From Verrucomicrobiota bacterium (lineage in GTDB: Bacteria; Verrucomicrobiota; Verrucomicrobiia; Chthoniobacterales; SZAS-18), in NCBI GenBank assembly GCA_025353105.1, contig JANXRG010000035.1, positions 93,092-157,091 of the forward strand: DNA of 64,000 nucleotides, in the 5' to 3' direction. The notes under the pieces were generated by a model. That model searched no databases. It was not told where the DNA came from and worked only from the letters and a program-made list of their open reading frames with translations. Numbering within the stretch: the stretch's first letter is position 1; the number at the start of each line of letters is the position of its first letter. The translations under genes were made by a program, and so were the position numbers. This document shows, piece after piece, positions 55,449-64,000 of the stretch.

Positions 55449-57527
55449 ATGAAGCTGAAAATTGTTCCCCTGTTTGTTGCGCTCCTCCTCGCCATTCCCG
55501 CCCTCCGTGCCGATGAGGGCATGTGGCTCTACTCGACCCCCCCGCGCGAGGTCCTGAAGGAAAAGTACGGCTTCGATCTGACGGACAAATGGCTCGAGCA
55601 CGTGCAGAAATCCTCGGTGCGTTTTAATTCCGGGGGTTCGGCCTCCTTTGTCAGCGGCGACGGTCTCGTCATCACCAACCATCACGTCGGCTTCGATTCG
55701 CTCCAGAAACTCTCCACGAAGGATAAGAACTACGTGCGCGACGGCTTCTACGCCAAGACCCAGGCCGAGGAGGCGAAATCCGTTGACCTGGAGTTGAATC
55801 AATTGATCTCGATCGAGGATGTCACCGCGCAGGTCAACGCGGCCCTGCCCGAGAAGGCGAGTCCCGACGAAGCCTTCGCGGCGCGTCGCAAGGTCATTGC
55901 CACGATTGAAAAGGATTCGCTCGCGAAGACCGGTCTGCGCTCGGACGTGGTTACGCTCTACAAGGGCGGCGCGTATCACCTGTACCGCTACAAGCGTTAC
56001 ACCGATGTGCGCCTGGTTTTCGCGCCGGAGCAACAGGCGGCCTTTTACGGCGGCGATCCGGACAATTTTGAGTTCCCGCGCTACGACCTCGATATCTGTC
56101 TTTTCCGCGTTTACGAGAACGGCAAGCCGATTCAGCCCGCGGACTTTCTGAAGTTCTCCAAGGCGGGTCCGGCAGAGGGGGAATTGACGTTTGTCTCGGG
56201 CAATCCGGGCGGGACCAGCCGCCTGCTCACGATGGACGAACTGAACTATCTCCGCGACAATTCGAATCCCTACACGATCGCGCGCCTCAAGCGGATGGAA
56301 GTGCTCCTGATCGCGTGGAGCGGGCGGAGTGCGGAGAACGCGCGACGCGCCAAACAGGACGTGTTCGGCATCCAGAACAGCCGCAAGGTGCGCGATGGCC
56401 AGCTCGCCGCGCTGTACGATCCAGTTTTTATGGCCGCGAAGGAAAAAGCCGAAACTGACTTGCGCGCGCGACTCGCGGCGAGCCCGGAGAAATTTAGCGA
56501 CGCCCTGGCCGCCTTTGACAAGATCGCCGAGGCGCAGAAGACCATTGCCACGGTCGCGGAGAAGTTGCGCTACCTCGAGGCCGGCAACGGGTTCTCGAGC
56601 GACAGCTTCACCACTGCCCGGCAGTTGCTGCGCGCCGGCGACGAGCGGCCGAAGCCCAACGGCGAGCGCCTGCGGGAGTACGGCGACGCCGGTCTGCCTT
56701 CTTTCGAGCTCGCCCTGTTTTCTGAAAAACCGATCTACGAGGATCTCGAAATTATCCTGATGGCCGACGCCTTGCAGGCGATGGCCGAGAAGATGGGTGC
56801 CACCGATCCGCTGGTCGTAAAAGTCCTCGCCGGCAAGTCGCCCCGCCAACGCGCGGCGGAGTTGATCACCGGCACCAAGGTCCGCGACGTGGCCGTCCGC
56901 AAGAAACTCTACGAGGGTGGCAAGGCCGCGGTCGACGCGGCGAACGACCCGATGATCGAACTGGCTCGTCTCGTGGATGCGGACGCTCGCGCGGCCCGCA
57001 AGATCGCAGAGGCGCAGGACGAGGTTAAGAAACAGGGTCAGGCGGCGCTCGCCAAGGCACGTTTCGCGCTGGAAGGCACCGGCAATTATCCTGATGCGAC
57101 GTTCACGCTGCGCCTTTCCTACGGCGTCGTGAAGGGCCTTGAGGAAAACGGCAGGAAGATCCCGGCGTTCACGACCTTCGAGGGCCTTTACGAGCGCAGC
57201 GCCGAGCAGGGCAACCGCGAGCCCTTTGAACTGCCCGCCCGCTGGGTGAAGGCAAAGTCGAAGTTGAATCTCAAGACCACGTTCAACTTCACGAGCACCC
57301 AGGACATCATCGGCGGTAACTCCGGCAGCCCGGTCGTCAATCGTGCCGGGGAGTTTGTGGGCATCATCTTCGACGGAAACATCTACAGCCTCGCCGCAGA
57401 CTTCGCGTATGACGATCGCATGGCGCGCGCCGTCAGCGTGAGCAGTGCCGCGATCATCGAGTCGCTGAACAACGTGTACGACGCGCCCGCGCTCGCCAAG
57501 GAGTTGCTGACCGGCAAACAAAAATAG
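55449..57527 (+). CDS. S46 family dipeptidyl peptidase (DPP7-like)
   Basis: A 692-residue exported serine exopeptidase. The signal peptide is MKLKIVPLFVALLLAIPAL, and the mature protein begins near ADEGMWLY. The catalytic His motif is ITNHHVGFDS (about residues 75-84). The catalytic serine is S625 in GGNSGSPVVNRAGEFVG. The specificity residue 18 positions later is Gly (FDGN), as in DPP7 with a hydrophobic P1 preference, whereas DPP11 has Arg there. It releases dipeptides from peptides in the periplasm. Together with the secreted DUF885 and amidohydrolase proteins it suggests peptide scavenging. Confidence 0.92.
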   Translation: MKLKIVPLFVALLLAIPALRADEGMWLYSTPPREVLKEKYGFDLTDKWLEHVQKSSVRFNSGGSASFVSGDGLVITNHHVGFDSLQKLSTKDKNYVRDGFYAKTQAEEAKSVDLELNQLISIEDVTAQVNAALPEKASPDEAFAARRKVIATIEKDSLAKTGLRSDVVTLYKGGAYHLYRYKRYTDVRLVFAPEQQAAFYGGDPDNFEFPRYDLDICLFRVYENGKPIQPADFLKFSKAGPAEGELTFVSGNPGGTSRLLTMDELNYLRDNSNPYTIARLKRMEVLLIAWSGRSAENARRAKQDVFGIQNSRKVRDGQLAALYDPVFMAAKEKAETDLRARLAASPEKFSDALAAFDKIAEAQKTIATVAEKLRYLEAGNGFSSDSFTTARQLLRAGDERPKPNGERLREYGDAGLPSFELALFSEKPIYEDLEIILMADALQAMAEKMGATDPLVVKVLAGKSPRQRAAELITGTKVRDVAVRKKLYEGGKAAVDAANDPMIELARLVDADARAARKIAEAQDEVKKQGQAALAKARFALEGTGNYPDATFTLRLSYGVVKGLEENGRKIPAFTTFEGLYERSAEQGNREPFELPARWVKAKSKLNLKTTFNFTSTQDIIGGNSGSPVVNRAGEFVGIIFDGNIYSLAADFAYDDRMARAVSVSSAAIIESLNNVYDAPALAKELLTGKQK

Positions 57528-57561
57528 CCATCGGATTCAACGACCCAGAGCATCAGGGGAT

Positions 57562-57580
57562 ATCTGAGTTTTCAGATTTC
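57562..57580 (+). terminator. Weak hairpin between convergent S46 peptidase and rsmD genes
   Basis: ATCTGA (57562-57567) pairs with TCAGAT (57572-57577) around GTTT, followed by TTC and a T-rich tract slightly further on. It starts 34 bp after the peptidase stop. The stem is short and A/T-rich, so terminator strength is doubtful. Confidence 0.3.
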
Positions 57581-58180
57581 TTGGGGTTCTTTTTCTTCGG
57601 GGTGGTTCGAATCCGCCGGAACGAGATAGTTGATTTCCGTGATCCCGTAGCGCTTGCTCTTCCGTAATTCCCAGGCGGGTGGAATCACGCACGGAGCGAG
57701 CGGATTTTTCTCGAGCACGAACATTCCGTCCGGGGCCAGCGCCTGGCAGAGCTTCTCCGACGTGAGCAGCATGGTCGGGAAATCCACGTCCTGATTGTTC
57801 TGCAGATAATACGGCGGATCTGCGAAGATCAGGTCAAACGCCGCTGCGGGCGCGCGTCGTTCGATGTATGCCAGCGCATCGATCTGCAGCACCGGCGAAT
57901 TTTTCCGGTTGGCGAGTTTCGTTCGCTCGAGGTTCCGCTCGATGCAGGTCGCGTGCGCGCGGCGCTGCTCAACAAAGATGCACGACATCGCGCCGCGACT
58001 GAGGGCCTCGAGCCCCATCGCACCCGTGCCGGCGAAGAGATCCAGGCACCGCGCGCCGGGCACGCGATCGCCGAGGCTCGAAAAGATCGCGGCGCGAACG
58101 CGATCCATCGTGGGGCGCAAGCTGCCGGGCGGGCTGAAAAGGTGAAGTCCACCGGCCGACCCGGCAATGATGCGGAGCAT
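57572..58180 (-). CDS. rsmD: 16S rRNA (guanine(966)-N(2))-methyltransferase RsmD
   Basis: A 202-residue SAM-dependent methyltransferase that methylates G966 of 16S rRNA. The N-terminus MLRIIAGSAGGLHLFSPPG and RPTMDRVRAAIFSSLG is diagnostic of RsmD. The SAM motif is LDLFAGTGAMGLEALSRGA. The catalytic motif is IFADPPYYL (DPPY). Length is normal. It is followed, toward lower coordinates, by the convergent S46 peptidase gene; the AsmA-like gene ends 25 bp upstream of its start on the same strand, so both may be one transcript. Confidence 0.93.
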   Translation of the reverse strand: MLRIIAGSAGGLHLFSPPGSLRPTMDRVRAAIFSSLGDRVPGARCLDLFAGTGAMGLEALSRGAMSCIFVEQRRAHATCIERNLERTKLANRKNSPVLQIDALAYIERRAPAAAFDLIFADPPYYLQNNQDVDFPTMLLTSEKLCQALAPDGMFVLEKNPLAPCVIPPAWELRKSKRYGITEINYLVPADSNHPEEKEPQEI

Positions 58181-58205
58181 TGTCGTGAGATCGTCGCGCG
58201 GTCGA

Positions 58206-59726
58206 TCAGGGCGGAGGTGAACCGGCCGGGCTCACGGAAGGCGACGGCTCGGTTTCGGGCACGGCGGGATTTTCCTCGGACTTGCGGTTCCGTCCGAGCA
58301 CGCGCCCGAGCAGTGTCTGGACCGGCTGCGACAGCGTCTTTTGAAAAAGGTCGGTGCTCGGATTCGAAATCGTTCCACCAATCTTGAAGTCGATGAATTT
58401 CTCCCCGGGCGTGTCGGTCGACGACTCGAAATTCGTCGCGATGAAGGCCGGCAGCTGCTTCGCGATGGGCCCGCCCAGCACGAGTCTGGCCTGCAAATCC
58501 AGCGTGGTGGCCGGGAGATGACAGACGCCCTTCGCCGTGAAGCGCACGTTGGCGGAATCCAATTCCAGCGGAGTGGCGAACAAGTCCCGGCCTTCAATCG
58601 TGTACGTCAGCGTGGCGACCTTGAACTCCGGCCGACGCAGCTCCTCGATCTTGCTGCGGTCGCCGAAGGTTTTGAGCAAACCGCCGCGGCGAAACTGACC
58701 GTCGAGCAGCCGAAGTTCCCCGCCGCCGCGCTGCAAACTGACATCGGCGGCCAATCCGCTCATGGCCAGCGTGCCCTGCAGTCGACCGCTCGCGAAATCC
58801 GGATCGCCGCCGGCTTCCTGGATCAGACGGCCCAGCGAGGCCTCATCGACCTTTGCCGTGACTTCATACGGCGAACCATCCTCCATCGGCCGGATGATAA
58901 ACTTCGCCTGGATTTGACCGCCGCCCAGCTCGCCGGCGCCGTTTGGCAGCGTGACGACGCCACCTTCGATGCGCACGTTGGACGAAAAGTTTCGGACGCG
59001 CACCCGGCGTTGATTGAACGACGCCTGCTCAAACCAAATTTTGCCGGAGAAATCGCCCGCGGCTCCCGCCACGGGCCGGCCCTCAAGATTCACGTCCTCC
59101 AGCGCCGCCACCTCGCGACCCTTCACATCGAGGAAGCGCAACTCCGCGTGTCTGAGCCGAAAAAATTCAAAGCCCGCTGGAACGCGGACGGTCGACACGG
59201 GCGCCAGCCCGTCGGCCATCGCGGGCGTGACTGGCACCGCGGGTGCCGTGGGCGTCGTGGCCGCATGGGGCATCGGTGTGACCAGGGGCGACGATGACGG
59301 AGAGGCAGGGGCTTCGAGCGGTTCGGGAATGGACGCGGCGGCGACCGTCCGCAACGGCGCCATCCATCGGCCCTCGGAATTCTGCGTCAGCGTTACCGTC
59401 GGATGTTCGAGGCCAATCGTTTTGACGACGAATTTTCCGCGGAGGAGCGCGATCAGCGATAGGCGCACGCGCACGAGCTCGGCCTTGACCGTGGGCTGGC
59501 CGGGCGCGCCCGCGGTGCGCACGCCATCCACGCGCAGGCCTCCCCACGGCGTGAAGACGGCGCGGACCATCTCGACCGGCATGCCGAACGCGGCGGAGAG
59601 GTGGCGTTTAATCTGCTGTTGCGAGGAGGGGCTTTGGACGTAAAGGTTCGCCCCCAGTAAAATCAGACCAAGCAAGGCCGCCGCCGCGATCAACGCGGTG
59701 ATGGACAGCCTCACCAATTTTCTCAT
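58206..59726 (-). CDS. AsmA-like inner-membrane/periplasmic protein
   Basis: A 506-residue protein with one N-terminal transmembrane helix (LSITALIAAAALLGLILLG). A long periplasmic part follows, with the AsmA/TamB-type beginning (AAFGMPVEMVRAVFTPWGGL, LRGKFVVKTIGLEHPTVTL). A Pro/Ala/Thr-rich linker lies at about residues 130-175. The second half resembles the AsmA-2 region (FEFFRLRHAELRFLDVKG; ATTLDLQARLVLGG; FIDFKIGGTISNPSTDLFQK). The C-terminus is Pro/Ser-rich. AsmA-like proteins are linked to outer-membrane lipid transport or biogenesis. The start is ATG at 59726; only 28 bp separate it from the divergent lipid kinase start. Confidence 0.82.
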   Translation of the reverse strand: MRKLVRLSITALIAAAALLGLILLGANLYVQSPSSQQQIKRHLSAAFGMPVEMVRAVFTPWGGLRVDGVRTAGAPGQPTVKAELVRVRLSLIALLRGKFVVKTIGLEHPTVTLTQNSEGRWMAPLRTVAAASIPEPLEAPASPSSSPLVTPMPHAATTPTAPAVPVTPAMADGLAPVSTVRVPAGFEFFRLRHAELRFLDVKGREVAALEDVNLEGRPVAGAAGDFSGKIWFEQASFNQRRVRVRNFSSNVRIEGGVVTLPNGAGELGGGQIQAKFIIRPMEDGSPYEVTAKVDEASLGRLIQEAGGDPDFASGRLQGTLAMSGLAADVSLQRGGGELRLLDGQFRRGGLLKTFGDRSKIEELRRPEFKVATLTYTIEGRDLFATPLELDSANVRFTAKGVCHLPATTLDLQARLVLGGPIAKQLPAFIATNFESSTDTPGEKFIDFKIGGTISNPSTDLFQKTLSQPVQTLLGRVLGRNRKSEENPAVPETEPSPSVSPAGSPPP

Positions 59727-59754
59727 CGGGCAACGTAGCCACCCCCCGCCGGTT

Positions 59755-60636
59755 GTGAAGTGTAAAGCCATCCCCGTCATTCTGAATCCCGCGGCCCGCG
59801 GCGACCGCGCCGCGCGACTGCACGATGAGCTGGCGGCGCTTTCCCCGAACGCCCTGATTTGGCCGACCCGCGAACGTGGTGACGCGCAACGCTTTGCCGA
59901 GCGGGCAGTCGCCGAGGGTTTTGACACGGTCGTGGCGGCCGGTGGCGATGGCACGATCAACGAAGTGGCAAATGGAATTGCGGGATCCGACACGACGCTC
60001 GGCTTGCTGCCGCTTGGGACGATGAACGTTTATGCCTCCGAGCTTGGCCTGCCCTCAAAACCGCTGCGCCGTTGCTGGGAGATCATCGAGGCGGGCAAGA
60101 CCCGCGAGGTTGATCTCGCGCTTGCGAACGGCCGTTATTTCGTCCAGCTCGCGGGCATCGGGTTCGACGCGCAGGCGACCGAGCGCGTCAAGCGCGCCGA
60201 CAAGCGCGCCTTCGGCCCGCTCAGCTACCTGATGGCTGCGTCCCACATCCTGACGAGTGGCCCGCGGCCGGTGGACGTGACCGTGGAGAGCGAATGCGGC
60301 CGCACCGAAACGGGGCGTTTCGCACTGGTGGGCAACGGCCGGTACTACGGCGGAAAGCTTCGCCTGTTCAAGGATGCTCGGCTCGATGACGGCATGCTGG
60401 ACGTGGTTGTCTTCAAGCGGTTGAGCCATTTCGATCTGTTGCGGTATTTCCGCGGGGTGCTGTTCTCCGATCACCATAATTTCACGGACGTGCGTTATTT
60501 TCAGACCTCGCGCCTGACGGTGCGCGCGACGGAATCGAAGGGCCGCGTCCCGTTCGAGGCCGACGGCGAGTTCGCGGGTGAAGCGCCAGTGGAATTCAGC
60601 GTCGCGGAAAAGAAGCTGCGCGTGATCGTGGCGTAG
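59755..60636 (+). CDS. Diacylglycerol/lipid kinase family protein
   Basis: A 293-residue member of the diacylglycerol-kinase catalytic (YegS/DgkB-like) family. The N-terminus VILNPAARGDRAARLHDELA is the family start. The nucleotide motif is VVAAGGDGTINEVANGIAG, and LGLLPLGTMNVYASELGLP is the next conserved block. GIGFDAQATERVKRADKRA and VGNGRYYGGKLRLFKDARL belong to the second domain, with the DDGMLDVVV acidic motif. The lipid substrate is not known. The GTG at 59755 is chosen, since the ATG at 59698 would overlap the AsmA-like gene. Confidence 0.88.
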   Translation: MKCKAIPVILNPAARGDRAARLHDELAALSPNALIWPTRERGDAQRFAERAVAEGFDTVVAAGGDGTINEVANGIAGSDTTLGLLPLGTMNVYASELGLPSKPLRRCWEIIEAGKTREVDLALANGRYFVQLAGIGFDAQATERVKRADKRAFGPLSYLMAASHILTSGPRPVDVTVESECGRTETGRFALVGNGRYYGGKLRLFKDARLDDGMLDVVVFKRLSHFDLLRYFRGVLFSDHHNFTDVRYFQTSRLTVRATESKGRVPFEADGEFAGEAPVEFSVAEKKLRVIVA

Positions 60637-60781
60637 GTCGCGACCAAGGTGGAACGCGACCTCCGGGCGCGTTGGCGTCGGCGGGTAGGGACTGCTCGCC
60701 GAGGTGTCCCAAACTTGTGGGCGCGACCCGCGTGAGTCCTCCGCTCTTGCCGCTGAGAAATTCGCCAGCCAGAATCACTAG

Positions 60782-61315
60782 ATGAGGCAATGGCTGACTA
60801 CGTTGATTATTGGTCTGACGATTTCAGGCGCTGCGTACGAGGCTTGCGCGGCCGAATTGCGCTTGCCTAAGGATTTCGAGCCGCGATTTCGCGACGGGCT
60901 GAAGAATTGCGAGCGATTTGGCGGCATGACCAATGAGCGGGCTTGCGACGGCGCCGGCGTCGAAGTCTTCGTGCTCGGCGATGAGCCGCGACTATTGCGA
61001 TGGGGGCTGGGCAAGAGCCGCTTCTACATTTCGCGCGATTATTACCTGGCCAAGGGCCGGCTCGTCTTCGTTGTCGAGCGCGTGGTTCGCAAATACAGCG
61101 GCACTGACATCGTCGACGGCGTACCCGAAACGGACTGGCACTCGAAGCAAGTCTTGTTTCGTCGCATTCGACCGGGAGGCTCTTCGCACCTCGCTTCAGC
61201 GTCCGGCTCTGGACAGAAGGAGGAATCCTGGCCAGAAATGGAAAAGCACGTTGCCGAATTGATTGCGCGTTTTCAGTCCAAACGCGGCGACTTTGAGCGC
61301 GTTGGCTCACGGTAA
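60782..61315 (+). CDS. Hypothetical secreted protein
   Basis: A 177-residue protein with a signal peptide (MRQWLTTLIIGLTISGAAY, ending near ACAAE). I do not recognise the rest. The mature part has a few cysteines (LKNCERFGG, ERACDGAG) and a beta-rich centre (VEVFVLGDEPRLLRWGLG; LVFVVERVVRKYSG). The codon use looks less GC-biased than neighbours at the end. It is followed by a good terminator at 61395-61427, and preceded by 145 bp of apparently empty DNA. No functional clue comes from the neighbours. Confidence 0.65.
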   Translation: MRQWLTTLIIGLTISGAAYEACAAELRLPKDFEPRFRDGLKNCERFGGMTNERACDGAGVEVFVLGDEPRLLRWGLGKSRFYISRDYYLAKGRLVFVVERVVRKYSGTDIVDGVPETDWHSKQVLFRRIRPGGSSHLASASGSGQKEESWPEMEKHVAELIARFQSKRGDFERVGSR

Positions 61316-61394
61316 GGTGCGGTTTGTGTGCGCCGGCGAACATTTCGCTTGCGGCTCCCGCGCCCGGCGTTAGACAAGCAGTCACCCCGCGCAC

Positions 61395-61427
61395 CGACGG
61401 CCTCTCCGGAAACGCCGTCGCTTTTTT
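61395..61427 (+). terminator. Intrinsic terminator upstream of the beta-oxidation genes
   Basis: CGACGGC (61395-61401) pairs with GCCGTCG (61414-61420) around a 12-nt loop, followed by CTTTTTT. It lies 80 bp after the hypothetical secreted-protein gene and separates it from the fadN-like gene. Confidence 0.75.
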
Positions 61428-61463
61428 GTCCCCGCGCGTCCACCCAAAGCTTCGCTCGCACGT

Positions 61464-63767
61464 ATGTCCACGACGATTCGCCGCGCCGCCGTTCTTGGCT
61501 CGGGCACGATGGGGGCCGCCATCGCAGCCCATCTCGCCAATGCCGGAATTCTCACGCTCCTGCTCGACCTCCCCACCGAGGGCAAGGATCGCAACGCCAT
61601 CGCCCGCGCCGGACTCGAGCGCGCCGCCAAGGCCAGACCCGCCTCGTTCATGGACCGCGGCCGCGCCCCGCTCGTCACGATCGGAAACTTTGATGACGAT
61701 CTCCCCAAGCTTTCCGCTTGCGACTGGGTCGTCGAGGCGATCGTCGAGAAGCTTGAGGTGAAACGGTCGCTCTGGGAAAAAGTCGAGAAGGTCATCGGCG
61801 AACACACGATCGTCAGCTCAAACTCGAGCGGCATCCCGATGAACCTGCAAATCGAGGGACGGAGCGCGTCCTTCAAACAGCGCTTTTGCGGCGCGCACTT
61901 TTTCAATCCGCCACGCTATCTATACCTGCTGGAGTTGATTGCCACGCCGGACACCGATCCCGCCGTGCTCGCAAAATTGCGCGATTTCGGCGACCGCGTG
62001 CTCGGCAAGGGCATCGTCCTCGCGAACGATGTGCCCGGCTTCGTCGGCAACCGCATCGGCGTCTACTCGATGCTCCATTGCGTGCGGGTGATGGACAAAA
62101 TGAAGCTCACGCCCGAAGTCGTCGATGCGCTCACCGGCCCGCTGCTCGGCCGCCCGAAGAGCGCCACGCTGCGCACGGCGGACGTCACCGGACTGGACGT
62201 GCTGTTCCATGTCGCGGGCGGACTCGCCGCCTCAACCAAGGGCGAGGATTTCTCGCTTCCGCCGGTCGTGGACAAGCTGATGGAGAAAAAGGCATACGGC
62301 GAAAAGAGCGGCGCCGGTTTCTACAAACGCGTGAAGGACGAGCGCGGGAAGTCGCAAATCCTCTCGCTGAATTTCGACACCATGGAATACGAGGCGCGGC
62401 CGAAGGTCGAGTTGCCCGAGCTGGCGTCGATCGTGAAGGTGCCCGGCGCGCTCGAGCGCACGCGCGCATTGCTCGCGCTCGATGCGCCGGCGGGCGAGTT
62501 CACGCGCGAGACCCTTTACGAGATGATGCACTTTGCGGCCGAGAAGGTAGGCGTCGTCTGTGCGGATCCGCATGAAATCGACAACGCGTTGAAATGGGGT
62601 TTTGGCTGGGAACTGGGACCGTTCGACCTTTATGACGGGCTCGGGCTCGCCAGCGTCGTCGAAGGCTTTAGGAAACTCGGCAAGTCCGTGCCCGCGCTGG
62701 TGCAGCAGCACCTCACGAGCGGGAAGCCTTTTTACGACAAGAGCCATGCGACCGGGCCCGACCGCGCGCATTTCTCGCTCGCGGCGTACAAGACGGCGAA
62801 CCCGACGCGGATCGTGCAATCGAGCAAAGGGGCGAGCTTGATCGACATCGGCGACGGCGCGCTGCTGCTTGAGTTCCACAGCAAGGCAAACTCGCTGGGG
62901 GACGACGCGATGGAAATGATGCTGGCCGCACAGGCCGCGGTGCCGCAGGGATTCCTCGGCTTGGTCATCGGCAACGAAGGCCAGCATTTCTCGGCCGGCG
63001 CGAACCTCGCGTTTATCCTGCAGATGGGCCAGGAGAAGAAGTTTCTCGCCATCGAGAAGATGATCTCGGGTTTCCAGGCCACGGTGGTCGGATTACGTTA
63101 TGCGCCGTTCCCCGTCGTGAGTGCCGGCTTTGGCATGGCGCTCGGCGGCGGGTGCGAAACGCTGCTGGCGAGCGACCTCGTGCAGGCGCACGCCGAGTTG
63201 TATTGCGGCCTCGTGGAGATGGGCGTGGGCTTGATTCCCGCGGGTGGCGGCACGACGGAGATGTTGATCCGCTTCACGCAGCAACTGATGCCCGGCGCGG
63301 ATTTGTTCGAAGCGGCGAAGCGCGCGTTTGAGTTGATCGCGATGGGCAAAGTTTCGGCCTCGGCGCTCGACGCGAGGAACCTCGGCTTTCTGCGCGAGCA
63401 CGACCAGATTACGATGAACAAGCGCCGCCTGATCGCGGACGCCAAAGCCTCGATGCTCGCGACGGCGCGCGATTACACGCCGCCGGTGGCACGCACCATC
63501 GCGGTGATGGGCGAGCAGGGCTACGCGAATCTAAAATATATCGCGTATTCGATGAAGCTGGCCGGCATGGCGAGCGAACACGATGTGTATCTCGCGAGCG
63601 GTCTGGCGAAAATCCTGAGTGGTGGCCTTCAGAACCATCAGCGCGTCGTCACCGAGCAGCACCTGCTCGACCTCGAGCGCGAGGCCTTCCTGTCGCTGGT
63701 CGCCGAGCCCAAGTCCCAGGAGCGGATGGAATACATGCTCCAGAACAACAAGCCGCTGCGGAACTAA
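61464..63767 (+). CDS. 3-hydroxyacyl-CoA dehydrogenase / enoyl-CoA hydratase (FadN-like)
   Basis: A 767-residue multifunctional beta-oxidation enzyme. The N-terminal part is the NAD-binding HAD domain (AAVLGSGTMGAAIAAHLANAG, residues ~8-28), followed by SNSSGIPMNLQIEG, GAHFFNPPRYLYLLELI and ANDVPGFVGNRIG. A further HAD C-terminal-type section lies at about 330-460. The C-terminal third is an enoyl-CoA hydratase-like domain (FSAGANLAFILQMG; FGMALGGGCETLLASDLVQ). This order, dehydrogenase first, is that of FadN rather than FadB. It is followed after 13 bp by a thiolase with an AAGGAG ribosome site, forming a beta-oxidation operon. Confidence 0.93.
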   Translation: MSTTIRRAAVLGSGTMGAAIAAHLANAGILTLLLDLPTEGKDRNAIARAGLERAAKARPASFMDRGRAPLVTIGNFDDDLPKLSACDWVVEAIVEKLEVKRSLWEKVEKVIGEHTIVSSNSSGIPMNLQIEGRSASFKQRFCGAHFFNPPRYLYLLELIATPDTDPAVLAKLRDFGDRVLGKGIVLANDVPGFVGNRIGVYSMLHCVRVMDKMKLTPEVVDALTGPLLGRPKSATLRTADVTGLDVLFHVAGGLAASTKGEDFSLPPVVDKLMEKKAYGEKSGAGFYKRVKDERGKSQILSLNFDTMEYEARPKVELPELASIVKVPGALERTRALLALDAPAGEFTRETLYEMMHFAAEKVGVVCADPHEIDNALKWGFGWELGPFDLYDGLGLASVVEGFRKLGKSVPALVQQHLTSGKPFYDKSHATGPDRAHFSLAAYKTANPTRIVQSSKGASLIDIGDGALLLEFHSKANSLGDDAMEMMLAAQAAVPQGFLGLVIGNEGQHFSAGANLAFILQMGQEKKFLAIEKMISGFQATVVGLRYAPFPVVSAGFGMALGGGCETLLASDLVQAHAELYCGLVEMGVGLIPAGGGTTEMLIRFTQQLMPGADLFEAAKRAFELIAMGKVSASALDARNLGFLREHDQITMNKRRLIADAKASMLATARDYTPPVARTIAVMGEQGYANLKYIAYSMKLAGMASEHDVYLASGLAKILSGGLQNHQRVVTEQHLLDLEREAFLSLVAEPKSQERMEYMLQNNKPLRN

Positions 63768-63780
63768 GGAGCGTTCAGCC

Positions 63781-64000
63781 ATGCATGAGATCGCCATCGT
63801 CGCAGGAGTGCGTTCGCCCTTCGGCCGTGCCTTGAAGGGCTCTTTGAAGGACACCCGCCCGGAGTCCATGGCCGCGCCGCTGATCGCCGAGATCCTGCGA
63901 CGCGTACCGCAGGTGAAGGCGGCCGACGTCGAGGACCTGATCGTCGGCTGCGCCATGCCCGAGGGCGAGCAGGGCCTGAACATCGCCCGGGTGATCGGCC
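63781..64000 (+). CDS. Acetyl-CoA C-acyltransferase (thiolase), partial
   Basis: The 5' end of a thiolase gene, 73 residues before the right edge. The N-terminus HEIAIVAGVRSPFGRALKG is the typical thiolase start (VAxxRTPFG). It continues with DVEDLIVGCAMPEGEQGLN, which is just before the nucleophilic-cysteine region that is cut off. It has a strong Shine-Dalgarno (AAGGAG) 9 bp upstream and follows the FadN-like gene by 13 bp. The 3-ketoacyl-CoA cleavage role is inferred from the context and the N-terminal motif. Confidence 0.9.
   Translation, partial: MHEIAIVAGVRSPFGRALKGSLKDTRPESMAAPLIAEILRRVPQVKAADVEDLIVGCAMPEGEQGLNIARVIG

Noticed and set aside
55320..57521. Long minus-strand open frame opposite the S46 peptidase
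   Set aside because: It mirrors the peptidase almost exactly and carries no family motif.
57600..57630. GGTTCGAATCC sequence resembling a tRNA T-loop
   Set aside because: It lies inside the rsmD coding end and no acceptor, D or anticodon arms can be drawn around it.

Overview
The window is a stretch of ordinary GC-rich bacterial chromosome, densely packed with short intergenic gaps and frequent GTG/TTG starts. The gene set points to a Gram-negative member of the PVC superphylum, most likely a Verrucomicrobiota (Opitutales-like) bacterium. The evidence is an ADP-heptose epimerase (LPS), an AsmA-like protein, signal peptides and a lipoprotein, two futalosine-pathway menaquinone genes, an S46 dipeptidyl peptidase, and a ribonucleotide reductase whose small subunit carries the Chlamydia-type class Ic residues. 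No prophage, transposase, CRISPR array, tRNA or rRNA was recognised. The family assignment is inference from content, not from a marker-gene tree.

Layout. 0-3 kb (minus): rlmN, an acidic hypothetical, an ECF sigma factor and its overlapping anti-sigma-like membrane protein, cut by the left edge. 3-9.4 kb (plus): a GT2/GT39 glycosyltransferase pair, a secreted DUF885 protein, a secreted amidohydrolase and a DsbA-fold isomerase. 9.4-13.5 kb (minus): the nrdA-nrdB operon with a clear intrinsic terminator. 13.9-17 kb (minus): hldD, then mqnE-mqnA behind a perfect TTGTGA-N6-TCACAA operator. 17.1-21 kb: a second ECF sigma factor, an interspersed repeat, dnaA and argA. 21-26 kb: rnr, a decayed gene relic, and an MHS-type transporter with a large extra domain.

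26-37 kb: purH, trxB, an ion transporter, a FUSC protein, rdgB behind a MITE-like 249-bp element, a YkgJ-like Cys-cluster protein, a glutaredoxin, small hypotheticals, an aldose epimerase and homoserine dehydrogenase. 37-49.5 kb: a large orphan hybrid histidine kinase, sppA, a glycine-zipper lipoprotein, acpP, an Arg/Gly-rich conserved hypothetical, an SRPBCC protein, recQ (frameshifted) and an orphan acyltransferase. 49.5-64 kb: gyrB, a class V aminotransferase, a protein with an NPG-type motif, a glycosyltransferase, an S46 dipeptidyl peptidase, rsmD, an AsmA-like protein, a lipid kinase, and a beta-oxidation pair cut by the right edge.

Most genes are housekeeping: nucleotide metabolism (nrdAB, purH, rdgB), replication and repair (dnaA, gyrB, recQ), RNA processing and modification (rlmN, rnr, rsmD), quinone synthesis (mqnE, mqnA), envelope (hldD, sppA, AsmA-like, GT pair) and peptide or fatty-acid catabolism (DUF885, S46, FadN-like plus thiolase). 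I did not find a convincing novel multi-gene system. The best leads are the class Ic RNR, the Rex/CRP-like operator on the menaquinone operon, the two interspersed repeat elements, the recQ frameshift and the unexplained RG-rich protein.
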